The notes under the pieces are model-generated. The model did not search any database. It saw nothing but the letters and a program-made list of their open reading frames with translations, and had not been told where the DNA came from. Both the position numbers and the translations under genes were made by a program. Source: Pectinophora gossypiella (Eukaryota; Arthropoda; Insecta; Lepidoptera; Gelechiidae). From it: 64,000 nucleotides of DNA. The DNA lies in contig NC_065408.1 in NCBI RefSeq assembly GCF_024362695.1, positions 16,117,518 through 16,181,517 on the forward strand. Reading direction: 5' to 3'. Positions 1-10,573 of this stretch are shown here, piece after piece (position 1 is the stretch's first letter; each line of letters starts with the position of its first letter).

Positions 1-828
1 ATGGGAGCAAATGAGCCCTACATTTTGCATAAAATGCTCATATTGGATGAAGGCAAATACAGTGCGCCACACAGCGCGACCATTACTTTGTTTTACGACG
101 TGATAACACCATCCACGTCCCGCGCTCGCGACCTTACATTGTACTAAACCCATTGCTGGTCGGCGGATTTTTTTTGATTTGGATATAATGTTTTTTAAAG
201 ATTTTTTTTGTTAATTATTTATAATAAGTATTAGATCTCTCTAAGGCACACTACATGATGGTGCTCATAAATAATTAAACGAAGAAAAAAGAAATACCGT
301 TTGTCTGTCTAATTTATTTATTGCTCAGGTAATCAACAGCTTATATAGTATACATAGTGCTGATATAATATTTTAAGTATCAAGAAAGCCATTAATATCT
401 TAGGATTTACTGCAGTTCGAGTTTTACACTAACATATTTATATATTATATAGTTTTTTTTTTCACATAGCATAATATCTTTCAGATAGCTATTACCTTTA
501 GGTGAGCCTGATAAAATGTGATTATTACTATTAGAAACAGTATTAGAGTAACACAGTAGTACCTGAATAGGCAAAAGCCTAACCGATTTAAAACTTTCCA
601 GCATTGATTTAGAGTGGGAAGTAGAATAGAGTCCCAGGTTACGTCGAAGAGGGCACTGCCCGGGAACTGCGCTGGGGTTATTCAAAAAAACATTTTTCAC
701 GCATGACTCACGCGGCGCTTTATTTCCATAAAACATCGCGGACTTATTCCCCGATCGCACCCCAGAACACTTGGCGTTAGGTACGGAAAACACGAGCTTT
801 TATGGGATTTTTTAAGAATAATAATATA
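1..828. other. gene-free AT-rich DNA
   Basis: I see no gene, RNA or clear repeat here. The longest open frame (minus strand, about 407-793) has no recognisable motif and an irregular composition, so I do not call it. The stretch ends at the TATA that borders the fold-back element at 829. Confidence 0.5.
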
Positions 829-1314
829 CAGGGTGTTAGTGAATCGTAACGAATACTCAGGGTGATGATTTTGACCATGATTCTGAGTTAATATCAGGTG
901 GAATTTTTCGTCGCAAAATTCATGATTATTTTTTAGTTTTTTTAAATTATTTTCAATTCTTTACTTTTGCGATGCAAAATTCCACTTGATATTAACTCAG
1001 AATAATCAGCTGAATCATCCCTCTCAGTATTCGTTACGATGTCACTTACACCCCGCACAAGTACATACGGTAGCCATACAAGTAGGTATGGGTGTTAGTG
1101 ACATCATAACGAATACTGAGCGGGATGGTTCAGACCATGATTCTGAGTTGATATCAAGTGGAATTTTCAGTCTGAATATTCATGAAATTTTTTGTGTTTT
1201 TTTTATTATTTTCAGTTCCATACTTTTGCGAAGGAAAATTCCACTTGATATCATCTCAGAATCATGGCATCAATCACCCCTCAAAGTTTTCGTTACGATG
1301 TCACTAACACCCTG
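829..1314. mobile_element. Two-unit fold-back MITE (family M1), TATA target duplication
   Basis: The element begins CAGGGTGTTAGTGA, ends with its inverse complement, and has TATA on both sides (825-828, 1315-1318). It consists of two imperfect palindromes of about 200 bp, joined by a linker of about 40 bp near 1050-1090 containing CGCACAAGTACATACGGT. Each palindrome carries the halves of TGAGTTGATATCAAGTGGAA around an AT-rich loop. The same two-unit arrangement, inverted, occurs at 46015-46501; a single-unit version is at 23798-24023. There is no transposase, so it is non-autonomous. An apparent 129-residue open frame inside it is a by-product of the palindrome. Confidence 0.85.
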
Positions 1315-1592
1315 TATAATAATTGCTTCTACGCTGTTTTGGGAGCAAATAAAAAACAAAACACGTTCAGTTTAGTCTTCCCGGGCTTGTCGTAAAATCC
1401 GATTGTGCCCTCTAACATGATAGACTAATGTTATGGGCGACAGGCTGACCCCTTATCACTATAAGGTTCATCATATCCAATAACATCGTATCAATAGTGA
1501 CTGCAAGTTGTCTTTGATTACTTGTGGCTCTACCCACCCCATTAGTAACGGGCCAATATAGCCACGATTGTAACAGATTACTTTGACTGTAA

Positions 1593-1664
1593 TGGCCTCC
1601 GTGGTACAGTGGTAGAGCGTTGGGTTCACAACCCGGAGGGCCCGGATTCTAATCCCCGTGGCAA
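1593..1664 (+). repeat. SINE-V fragment, tRNA-like head only
   Basis: This is a tRNA-like segment with an A-box (GTGGTACAGTGG) and a decayed B-box (GGATTCTAATCCC). The predicted anticodon loop TTCACAA would give CAC (valine). It lacks the SINE body and the B-box departs from GGTTCGAATCC, so I call it a SINE head rather than a tRNA gene. The 100 bp before it (from about 1493, TGCAAGTTGTCTTTGATTAC) recurs at 25275 and is another dispersed repeat. Confidence 0.6.
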
Positions 1665-2350
1665 ATATGTAAAAGGTGCTCATTAAGCCCTTTCATTTGA
1701 TACTCATTACAATACCATTGGAAAAACATAGTTTTCCTCCATCACTTCATGTCTTCAAGAGGGCGCGAACGCTTTTAGTGATAGCTCATTTTTTTCGTTT
1801 CAAATTCTCATAAGTGGTTTAGAGGTTAGGACGTACATAATACACACATAACCCTCCGTTTTTTTCACCGCAGTCGGGTAAAAAAGCTATAAAACAATAT
1901 TCATCCATATGTAGTGAATACCAGACGAGGGAAGTCTACTTACATTAAATTACGTCAAATAGCACACGATGTTTCAAACTGACGTTTTATGATCCAATTG
2001 ATAGATGTAACCATCCCAAGAGTTTAAAAATACTTTGACCCAATACACCGCGCCGGTAAGACGTTGAAGCACGCAACCTTCGAATTAAAGTCGAACTTTG
2101 CTAGAAAAGGTACAGGTTATATTAAACGATGTAATAGAGAACGCTCGTTTCATGTATGTAACGTTTAGAATGGGGATCGTTCAGCGAGAATGAAATAAAA
2201 CAAATGAAATTCTCCCCATTCTATTTTTTAAACACCTCGTTCCGACACTATCCATCCATACTAATATTATAAATGCGAAACTAGCTCTGTGTGTCTGTCT
2301 GGACGTTTTGTCTGTTACTTTTTCACGCTGAAACTGCTGAATCGATTTAA

Positions 2351-2684
2351 CCCTTTCACGGACAAGAGACCATGGGTCATTGATGGTTCATAAGCTCGCG
2401 ACACCAAACACTTCAGAACCCCGATACCGACCCCGCCGCCGTGGTTGACGACTTTCCTCGATAAGCGCTTATCGCTATCGACGCTCTAGGGTCGATTAAT
2501 TCTTTCAAATATTTTTTTTCCTCTCAGTCGCACCCTCAGGCCTGTTGTCTTCAGCCTTCAGCGCTCCCCATTTGTCTGGCCAAGTAGTTAATGCCACCTG
2601 GGGCAAATCTACAATAAGTCACGTCAAAAAAAAGTGTGACACCTTGGAATCGGAGCGTCGGTAGACGTCCTGTCCTTGAAAGTG
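2351..2684. mobile_element. TTAA-flanked MITE, piggyBac-like ends
   Basis: It begins CCCTTTCACGGACA and ends TGTCCTTGAAAGTG, an inverted repeat of about 14 bp with two mismatches, and sits between two TTAA tetranucleotides (2347-2350, 2685-2688). TTAA targets and CCCT-type ends are typical of piggyBac-group elements. It has no coding capacity. Removing it and one TTAA restores the host repeat. Its interior is mostly a SINE-X copy; without that copy it would be about 110 bp. Confidence 0.7.
2409..2633 (+). repeat. SINE-X, poly-A retroposon nested in the TTAA MITE
   Basis: The copy starts near ACTTCAGAACCCCGATACCG, contains CTCAGGCCTGTTGTCTT, and ends GTCACGTC followed by eight A. The same sequence occurs inverted at 16007-16264, with a poly-T and an 11-bp target duplication. 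Here the likely duplication is short and imperfect (GCGACACC and GTGACACC). I see no tRNA-like head. It is one of five or more copies in the window. Confidence 0.6.
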
Positions 2685-3246
2685 TTAAATGAAATTTGGT
2701 ATAGATATAGTTTGAGATCCGTGGAAAATCATAAAAGACAGTTTATACGCTGGGATGATTCCCTTAAGTGGTGTGTGAACTCGAAAACAACGCAGATGGA
2801 GCCGCGGGCGAAAAACTATAGTAGCCAATAATTTCATAAACCGTTTACGAGCAGCCTACGAGACATTCTCGTAGAAGCCTGCGTCCGTCGTAGGCCTCCA
2901 AGAATTATTGCGTTATCATATAAATAAGGATTTAAGAGGGCATCAGAATAAATTCCGGTGGGATGCGAGCAAAGCTCACAGTATTATTTTACGTGCAATT
3001 TGTTTGTTTTTATTGCGTTTGCAAGCGGAGGATCTTGCCGCATTAATATTAGAGTAGGCTGTGGCTCTGGAAAATTCAATAGATATTTTTTCGGTTCGCG
3101 GCCTCTTTGCATGTTTAATGATTTCAAAGTCGGGTGAGGAGACGTGCTGGGTCAGGAAGGCGGGGTCAACGGCCGGCGGGTCTTGTTCTGAGCCGCCATT
3201 TTTGAACAAATTGTACTAAGGTACCTTCTGGTCAATTGCACTTTCT

Positions 3247-3406
3247 ACAGGGTGTCGAAAAAGGCTACATCGAATCAAAACATCTAAAAAGCAACATTGG
3301 AGTTTGATGTTTGCGCTTTTAGAAGTAGGTACTAAGTGCGGAATGTCAAATAGCAATATTGCTTTTTTAGATGAATTGCTTTAATATGGCCTTTTTAACC
3401 TGCCTG
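3247..3406. mobile_element. Short palindromic MITE (family M5)
   Basis: Inverted arms run inward from AAAAAGGCTACATCGAATC and from the complement of AATATGGCCTTTTTAACC, both continuing into CATCTAAAAAAGCAA-like sequence around a centre of about 70 bp. The better-preserved copy at 16487-16650 shows the same arms almost perfectly. Non-coding. Confidence 0.65.
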
Positions 3407-3491
3407 TATTTTTTCGTGCAGCGACGGAATGGAATGACCGGCCACAGTGCTTGTTTGAAAATAAATAAATTGTAAAGTGTTAATCCAAAAG

Positions 3492-3595
3492 CGGGCAGGT
3501 GGAAGGCAAGAGGGAACCACTCCCCTATTTTTTCCTAAACAAGTAGCATAGGGAATGCTACACCGACATGGCTCTTAAATTAATGATGAAAAAAT
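3492..3595 (+). repeat. 3' end related to LINE-A, non-coding
   Basis: Ends with AATGCTACACCGACATGGCT and CTTAAATTAATGATGA, matching the end of the coding LINE-A copy at 5819-6342. The preceding GGAAGGCAAGAGGGAACCAC block is absent from that copy but recurs at 4853-4978, 11680, 49970 and 57541. It is probably a non-autonomous partner of LINE-A. Confidence 0.6.
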
Positions 3596-3906
3596 AAGTG
3601 GTCACATAAAAAAATACTATGAATATGCAACTGTAAATATAATTTTACTCTAGTTCTACGATATCCAACCACCCAAATCACGGACGGGAAATATACCGTG
3701 CGTTGCGCGATTAATTTACACATAAAATGTGACGATAGCGTTCCCGCTGTAGTACTAATGTGTGTAGTATGAATGTGTCCACACAAACAAGACTTTAATA
3801 CTTTCTCAATCTACACGAATTAAAGGGGATAATGTGTTTATCTTAATTTCTTTTACCAAAAAAAAACAAATGCACCTTAACACTCCGATCCCAACAATCA
3901 TAGACA

Positions 3907-4304
3907 TTTTTTTTGGTTTGGTTTTCCCCGAAGGGTAAGGCAAAGGGAACTATGCCCATACAGCCATGTCTGATGTATTTTTTTTCTTGATGATTAATGA
4001 AATGATGAAAGGTGATGATGATGAAACCTAAGCCCCCACCCTCGGAGTAGACTCCTACTCCGAACCCCAAACGAATTAACTCAAAAGTCCGCATAAACTT
4101 TTGAGTTATGAAGCGGCTTCCTGACACGAAGCGAAAATAGGCAGATACACTTTGTTTATTGAATACTCCAATATAATAACACTCGCGAATGTCTTCCGAC
4201 TAACTTAATGCGATCATTAACCACAAAACACCACTTCGTATTAATTATTTAGATTATTCAATGAAGAAAGCAACTGTCCCGTTCCCGCCTCCCGCCAAAA
4301 AGCC
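3907..4304 (-). mobile_element. SINE-P, poly-A retroposon with 12-bp target duplication
   Basis: On the minus strand this 398-bp element starts GGCTTTTTGGCGGG and ends GGGGAAAACCAAACC followed by a poly-A (poly-T at 3907-3914). CAATCATAGACA is duplicated exactly at 3895-3906 and 4305-4316, which fixes the ends and shows retroposition. Two short stem-loops are visible on the minus strand (ACTCAAAAGT...ACTTTTGAGT, and CGGAGTAGGAGTCTACTCCG). There is no tRNA A- or B-box. A minus-strand frame of about 94 codons is partly shared with the copy at 5333-5720 but has no known domain. Confidence 0.75.
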
Positions 4305-4852
4305 CAATCATAGACAACCCTTTTTAAATTCCATAGTATAGTTTTTATTAATCTTACGTTCCGTTCTACTCAATTTCCTACATAAGCGCAGGAGAATGGT
4401 CAAACTCTAAAAATAATAAAAACAAAACCAAACCTCCATAAATTCCGGACTAACACAAATAACAAAATAGCTGAAGGTCTTGAAAGCTAATTCTTTGTCG
4501 TACAAGAGTGGGAACTGGCAAATTTGGTGGTATTAATAACAAAAACATGGAGTAATTGCCAACTCTGCCTCTTGCGGAACGAAAGTTACGCATAATTAAA
4601 TAGTGATTAAGGGTGTTGGTTGCCTGTTTAGAATGGGGGACCGGAGAGCTGCCTTACTGAAATGTTTAGGGTTTCGAATCTCAAAAGGAAACACGGAACT
4701 CTTCACTCACCACTCATCATTCTTCATTTCATTCTTCTTCGTCACTTTGTTGTCCGCCCATATCTAGGCAGTCTATCTGTCCGTCTGCCTGTCTGTCTAG
4801 ACTAGGATAGATAAACATCAAGGCCCTTTTTCTCGGCTGGAGGTCACATCAC

Positions 4853-4978
4853 TAATGTAAGAGCCGTGCTCTTGTCGGTATAGCATTCCCCATACTACTT
4901 TCTAGGGAAAAATAGGGCGATGGTTTCCCTCTTGCGTTCCGCCCCGCAGTAGTCTGTCTGACGCGAGTGTGATGGCGC
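4853..4978 (-). repeat. Non-autonomous LINE-A-related 3' end
   Basis: On the minus strand it carries GCGGAACGCAAGAGGGAAAC, then a TTTTTCCCTA block, then AATGCTATACCGACAAGAGC. Same module order as 3492-3595 and 57536-57645. Non-coding and truncated at the 5' end. Confidence 0.6.
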
Positions 4979-5292
4979 GTCGGAGGTATCAAGTAGAAAT
5001 TAACATGAAATATTTATGTCCCAATCAACGCAATACAAACAAAAACAAACAAATACGACCATTTTTAGCCTTATTTTCATACATTTCCTTTTAGACCTAG
5101 AATCGTGAAATTCGGCAAAAATGAAGGACTTACAGCACAAGTGAAGGAAAAATCCGAAAATCATAAATTTTGTGTCAAATAACAAAAAAAAGTTTTTTTT
5201 TTTATTACAAACTTATTTGCTATTAGTATCACGGATAGTGCCATCTAGCGCATTTTTGGATCTTCATTTATCTATCTACTGAGTATTTGTCA

Positions 5293-5797
5293 CTTCTGTA
5301 AAAAAGTCGGACCAGTCAAAATTTCAGGTTAGTTTTTTTTTTGTTTTGGTTTTCCCCGAAGGGTAAGGCAAAGGGAACTATGCCCATACAGCCATGTCTG
5401 ACGTTTTTTTTTTCTTGATGATTAATGAAATGATGAAAGGTGATGATGATGAAACCTAAGCCCCCACCCTCGGAGTAGACTCCTACTCCGAACCCCAAAC
5501 GAATTAACTCAAAAGTCCGCATAAACTTTTGAGTTATGAAGCGGCTTCCCGGCACGAAGCGAAAATAGGCAGATACACTTTGTTCATTGAATACTCCAAT
5601 ATAATAACACTCGCGAATGTCTTCCGACTAACTTAATGCGATCATTAATCACAAAACACCACTTCGTATTAATTATTTAGATTACTCAATGAAGAAAGCC
5701 GTTTCCCGCCGAAAAGCCTCTTCAGGTTAGGTAAGCGGACCCTGCGAAAACGATCCACGATCCACGAGGTAGTGCTAGGAAGATGATGATGATTTTT
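5293..5797 (+). repeat. SINE-B 3' part split by a SINE-P insertion
   Basis: Positions 5293-5332 (CTTCTGTAAAAAAGTCGGAC to TTCAGGTTAG) and 5721-5797 (TTCAGGTTAGGTAAGCGGAC to GATGATGATGA) are contiguous in intact SINE-B copies such as 58862-59207. TTCAGGTTAG appears on both sides of the insert and is its 10-bp target duplication. The tRNA-like head is missing from this copy. Confidence 0.75.
5333..5720 (-). mobile_element. SINE-P, second copy, nested in SINE-B
   Basis: This 388-bp minus-strand copy is nearly identical to 3907-4304 over most of its length and has a ten-base poly-T at 5333-5342. The flanking duplication TTCAGGTTAG lies at 5323-5332 and 5721-5730. Other SINE-B copies supply the empty site. 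It differs from the first copy by a short deletion near its 5' end. Confidence 0.8.
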
Positions 5798-5818
5798 TAC
5801 ATAACATAAGCTTACAAC

Positions 5819-6342
5819 AATAGCAATAGCAATGGCAAAACAAGCTTTCCATAACAAAGGGTGCATATTCAAGGCTAAGATTGCCAAAACTATCAGAAAA
5901 AGATGTGTCAAAACCTTCGTATGGAGTATAGCCCTCTATGGATGTGAAACTTGGACACTGACACAGAAGGACAGAGAGAGACTCGAGGCCTTTGAAATGT
6001 GGTGTTGGAGGAGGATGGAAAGAATAAGTTGGACAGAAAGGGTTACAAATGAGGAAGTGCTAGTAAGAGTAAGGGAAAAGAGACAAATACTGAGAATTAT
6101 TGAGGACAGAAGAGGCAAGATGATTGGACACCTAATAAGACACGACGAATTCATTAAAAACATCATAGAAGGAAAGCTAGAAGGAAAGAGAGGAAGGGGA
6201 AGACCAAGAAGAGCTTACATGGAACAGATTAAAGAAAAGGTTAACGTCGTGTCTTATAGGGAAGTCAAGGAATTGGCCTTTGATATACTGGAATGGAAAA
6301 TGCTACACCGACAAGAGCGTGGCTCTTAAATTGATGATGATG
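5819..6342 (+). mobile_element. LINE-A, 5'-truncated RTE-like element with open C-terminal reverse transcriptase
   Basis: Frame 5832-6329 encodes 165 residues of the C-terminal part of an RTE-like LINE polyprotein. Landmarks are ALYGCETWTL, FEMWCWRRM, IGHLIRHDEF and a basic GKRGRGRPRR, ending HRQERGS. These segments are typical downstream of the polymerase domain; the YADD core and the endonuclease are absent. The 3' end is a short ATG-rich tail. AAGCTTACAAC is duplicated at 5808-5818 and 6343-6353, so this is a complete truncated insertion. The frame is still open, suggesting relatively recent insertion. It cannot move on its own. Confidence 0.85.
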
Positions 6343-6353
6343 AAGCTTACAAC

Positions 6354-6881
6354 TATATTATATCCCAATGGAGTAGTCAGAGGTACATTCGTCGTAAGAT
6401 ACTCTAAGTACCCACACGTCACTGAGCTTTCTGTTAGACCAACGACAGGTGTTGAGCCGTATCGCCGTCAATAATGGTCGAAGCAACTGCGTACGTAAAA
6501 AATCGTGGATGTTTTTTATTATAATATATTATATTATTTAATTTTATTATTTATTATTATTTATTTACTTATTAAAAATATATATATTATAATTATTTAA
6601 TATTAAATTATAAAATTGCAGGTATCCGATGTTGAACGCGGCTGCGCGCAAGTCAAGTACTGCTTACTCGGGATGACGACCGTGAAGTTGATTTTCGCAT
6701 TAGCGAGGCAAATTAATTACAACTCTTTGACCCAGTACCACTCTCACTTGGCTTTTTGGTCGCGTTTTGAATACCAGACAATTGTTTCTTTGCACACATA
6801 TAATTAAATCTAAGAGATGTTATTCAAAGAATCTCACTGGCCGTCCAGCGAGGCAATGCAGCCAGAATTATGGGCCCTTTC
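6354..6881. other. gene-free stretch with a small repeat and AT-rich run
   Basis: Positions about 6395-6480 (GTGTTGAGCCGTATCGCCGT, AATGGTCG) match fragments at 50985-51060 and, inverted, at 61195-61275 and 30065-30115. Positions 6510-6610 are almost pure A and T. No gene is visible. Confidence 0.5.
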
Positions 6882-7934
6882 GTACAGTCATGAGTATCAT
6901 GTACCCACTTTAGAACCCTGTCGCACTATCATATTTGACATTTAATGAGACTTACGGTTTCATTTGTCAAAAAAGTTAATATGACATGGTTTCAAAGTGT
7001 ATATGTCACCGTAAAATTGTAAATAACGTTAGATTATAATCGATTTGAATCTCGCGAGATTGTGAACTGTCGAATAATTATGAATCGTATCATATTGCTT
7101 ACAATTTAACGTATTATTTTTCGGTAGATTATAATTTATCGTTATGAAACCGTCAAATTGTGATACGAAACGCACCTCGCGTGCTATACCATAGAGTTAC
7201 AAAACTATTAGAGTGAGCATAATGTTAATTTGGGATTCTCTTAAAATGCATAAATGTTTTTGTCATAATTTTAATTATCATAATCCTTTTTGCATAACGT
7301 TTTTTCATAATAACATCTAGGAATACTGGTTTGTTAGGTATAACTTATTTTTGGGATTAATAAATAGATATCCATAATTCTTTTTTAGAATAATAGTGTT
7401 TTGTCATAATTTTTACAAGGCATAACAGTAGGTTAGGGTGCGGCGGGGGTGGCCCTTGGGCCACCCCTATGCCGCCAACATGTTTATCTTACACACGAAA
7501 AGTATACTGAATGATACGTTTCAGATTTTTTAATTTTGATACATTTTTTCTTACCATGTGATGTCAGAATTATTGATTACTTACTAAATAATTAATAAAT
7601 ACGTACTTGATTTCACAATCTTGAAGAGCATTTATTTTATTTGACTGACACCTGTGTTTTATTCCTAACTCTATGGACACAGAACGGTCTACTGTAAGGC
7701 CGACCAATCAGGGACAGCCGTCGGACAGTTGACAATTTGACAATTGTAAGATTGTGATTTAACAGTTTTACTTCGATAGATTATAATCTGACGAATAATA
7801 ATACGTTAAATTGTAAGCAGTATATTACGTTTCACAATTTTTCGACAGTTCACAATCTCGCGAGATAGATTATAATCTAACGTTATTTACAATTTTACGG
7901 TGACATATACATTTATTAGTGCTCGTGACCGTAC
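6882..7934. mobile_element. Outer MITE (family M3) interrupted by a second MITE
   Basis: The left part, 6882-7003, starts GTACAGTCATGAG and includes GTCGCACTATCATATTTGAC. The right part, 7906-7934, ends CTCGTGACCGTAC. An uninterrupted relative of 148 bp is at 54155-54302. The termini are inverted repeats of about 13 bp. Non-coding. Confidence 0.7.
7004..7905. mobile_element. 902-bp MITE with long terminal inverted repeats (family M2)
   Basis: Both ends read inward TGTCACCGTAAAATTG. The first 38 bp of each arm match exactly, and similarity continues with gaps to about 150 bp, including CTCGCGAGATTGTGAACTGT. TATA flanks both ends (7000-7003, 7906-7909). The centre (7170-7740) holds no transposase or long open frame. 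The 4-bp duplication and TGTCACC end do not identify a superfamily for me. Confidence 0.8.
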
Positions 7935-8228
7935 ATGGGTCACTGAGAGGAGGGTTCTTTGAATAGATTTTGTATATTTTTCCTTTATTATTATAAATAT
8001 TTTATATTGAGCTGTGAATTTTTATTATTATTATTTTTTAAATTATTATTTTGGTTGTATAATTCGTTTTTAATGTAAAAAAATAACCGTTTTTTATGGT
8101 ACAATAAAAAAAATTAGGGATGCTCCGACATCAAGAAATCAGAATTCGTCAGACTTCACACATGTTTTCCAGATGATTTATACTAATCATAGATACGTAT
8201 TTATAGGTTATATCTATAATACCAATTA

Positions 8229-8330
8229 TGAATCACGGGCCTTTAATGGCTCCCCCATAATAGCCCCGCCACCAGGATTGCTGAAGTTAGTATTTCCCCT
8301 CACAACCCGCATGATAGAAGAAGAAAAACG
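8229..8330 (+). repeat. SINE-V 3' fragment, degraded
   Basis: Ends CTCACAACCCGCATGATAGA plus a (GAA)n tail, preceded by a poor match to the CACCAGGGTTGATG part of SINE-V. No head. Confidence 0.45.
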
Positions 8331-9966
8331 TTCAGATTTTTTTTATTGTATTAGCTACACATGGGGAGCGCTTTCACTCGGTTCAAAAATTTACAACAAC
8401 TGGCCTGGGTGGACGCTAATCTCGACTCAGGCCGTCAATGCATCAGAGGAGCTAAACATTTCCGTAGTATTCATAAACTTATTAATAAACAGGATGTAGT
8501 ACAACTTTATACCAATAACTAACTTTATAAAGCTTGTAAACACACGCGTGGAAGTTTGCGATTGCACGCTCGCTAGGTACCTATATAGGTGTGGATAGAT
8601 ATCAGGAAATGCATCATTTACTTAGTTTGTAGTTTGTATACCTAGATTATACCTGTGGGAACAAACGTTTAGTCAACGAGCATATAGGGACAGCGGTAAA
8701 TAGCCAAACGTATACTATTTTTAGCTAAAATGGATCTTACGAAATACCAGTATCCTCTGGCAAATAACAATCAAACTAACTTTTGCGTTAAGTCCAAGTC
8801 TTCGACTGAAAGGCACACGATATAAGAAAATAATTACTAGTAACATTTTTCAAAATGCAGATAATTGGAAACTACTAAACATTCTCGATTTTTTTTTCGT
8901 CTTAGTTATCCAAAAAAGAATCAGAACCATTTTTTTTCCAATAGCTTTTAATCACACCTTGAAATAGCTTGGTATCTCAAACAGTCTGTTGTGTATCGAT
9001 CAAACATCCTCAGAGATGAAGAGCCTCGGTTAGAGGAGGGCTCTCGACTGGAGGGCCCTCCTGTGAGAGGCTCCCGTGCCGAAACAGACAACTATTAGAA
9101 CAGGCCTTTTATTTCATTTTGTGAACAGTAGAAACACTTGGAGACTGCGCTACAACTACTAAAAACAAAAAAAAAAACAAATTACTCGAGTATGACGATG
9201 ATTGACGTAAAGTGACGATTTGAGCGGTATTTTCTAAACGTATAACAGAGTTCACGCGTGACTGGGAACTCTAAAATAACAATTCAATTTACCATAATAT
9301 AATCATAAATCTGACTAGAAAGTAACATAGAGAAATGAGACAGGAAAAAAAATACAAAGGAAATTCGGGTTAGTTAATTTCTTGTCAGACATTTTGTCAA
9401 TAGAAAAACAAGAGCAAAGAACGTGATACTCTAAATTAAGACCTTAACTACCCTTCAAAAAGAAAACAACAAAAGTAATAAAAAAGTGAAACCTGAAACA
9501 GACAACAACACAGGAATAATGAACAAAGCGCCTATGAAACATAAAACATTAATAAATATCGCAAAAAAGAGCAATAAAGTAAATAGAGTCTAGAATGAAG
9601 CAGATTTCTGATAAAATATTAAACTAGACAGCTTATTAAAAAAACGGACGACAACAGGTAAACGAGTAAATAGCTGATAATATCTTGTTTGAGACAAAGG
9701 AAGTTGCCAACAAAAGCGGCCGTATCGTTGTTTTTCAGCCTGAGGAGAGCGTAAAAGCGGACTGATTGTGACTCAAGTTACAAGATATTGGAGTAGATTT
9801 ATTAATGGTTATATTTTATTTTATTTTATTAAATTAAATAAATAAATAAATTTTACTATACTAAAAAGTCAGCGAAAGATTTATTTAAAATAAAAGCTTA
9901 AAATTGACCCCATAAATTAATTTGCATGGAATTTTAGATGCATTATGTTGTTGCAACACAAATAAT
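8331..9966. other. gene-free stretch
   Basis: No coding signal, RNA gene or strong repeat. Positions 9000-9085 form a small GC-rich imperfect hairpin (GAGGAGGGCTCTCGACTGGA... GGGCCCTCCTGTGAGAGGCT). Positions 9800-9860 are runs of TTTTA and AAATA. Confidence 0.5.
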
Positions 9967-10109
9967 ATTCAAATTCAAAAATATCTTTATTTAGGTACAT
10001 TAAGAACAGTTACACTTAGAATCGTCAATTTTCACATAACGACCGTCTCATCCGCCTAAAACTACTGCAGCTTGTCACATCCTGTATAGCCGGGGAAAAG
10101 AAGTTGCAA
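9967..10109 (-). repeat. LINE-D 3' tail
   Basis: On the minus strand: TTCTTTTCCCCGGCTATACA, then GCAGTAGTTTTAGGCGGATG, then AATAAAGATATTTTTGAATT and TTTGAA repeats. This equals the 3' untranslated end of the LINE-D copy at 59630-60109. 5'-truncated. Confidence 0.7.
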
Positions 10110-10573
10110 GAATGACTGGAGTTACCACTAATCAATAACTCACAAAACTAAAAGAGAAAAAGGCCTTGTCTTTAAGCTGACATTTCTTGTTTAGAGACTC
10201 TTTCCATTTCGTCCCAAACGCGTCAAGATCGTTTCTCTATAGCTTCGTGGGTCTGCTTCTGCCTACGTTAGTCGTTTTTAAAAAACGCAAGAATTTTTGC
10301 AATACTCGCCGTCGTTACACAACTTGCACCGGACAGCGAAGGCTCCGCGGGTGCATGCTGAGTCCACAATGGCGACCTGCCTGCGACAGCTCGCTCTTTA
10401 CATCTTCAAGACAAAAAATACCTGCGCACTGGTCTAATTGAACCGCTCTTCATATCATTACATAACATCAGCATGAGCTTGTTAACGTAAGTGGTGATCT
10501 CATTTGAGATTTTTATTTACGTAATATTATTATTATGAGACTTAGTATTATAACATCTCTCTAGCAATATTCC

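Larger units (their letters stand above)
2253..2820 (+). repeat. Old dispersed repeat interrupted by a MITE
   Basis: The left part (2253-2350) carries ACTAATATTATAAATGCGAA and GCTGAATCGATTTAA. The right part (2685-2820) continues with ATGAAATTTGGTATAG and ends with GCCGCGGGCGAAAAAC. A related copy at about 35905-36110 runs through this join without the insert, so the 334 bp between 2350 and 2685 arrived later. I cannot place the family confidently; it is non-coding here. Confidence 0.6.

Noticed and set aside
407..793. 128-codon open frame, minus strand
   Set aside because: No domain, biased or repetitive composition, or splice context; it reads like chance code.
986..1375. 129-codon open frame, plus strand
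   Set aside because: It lies inside the palindromic M1 MITE; similar frames appear in other copies with changed residues and stops.
3843..4127. Minus-strand frame partly conserved with 5316-5555
   Set aside because: Conservation is explained by two copies of the same retroposon; there is no known domain and the frame ends differ. Kept only as a note under SINE-P.
10187..10441. 84-codon plus-strand frame
   Set aside because: Cys and Arg-rich but without spacing of any known zinc or toxin fold, and no signal peptide.
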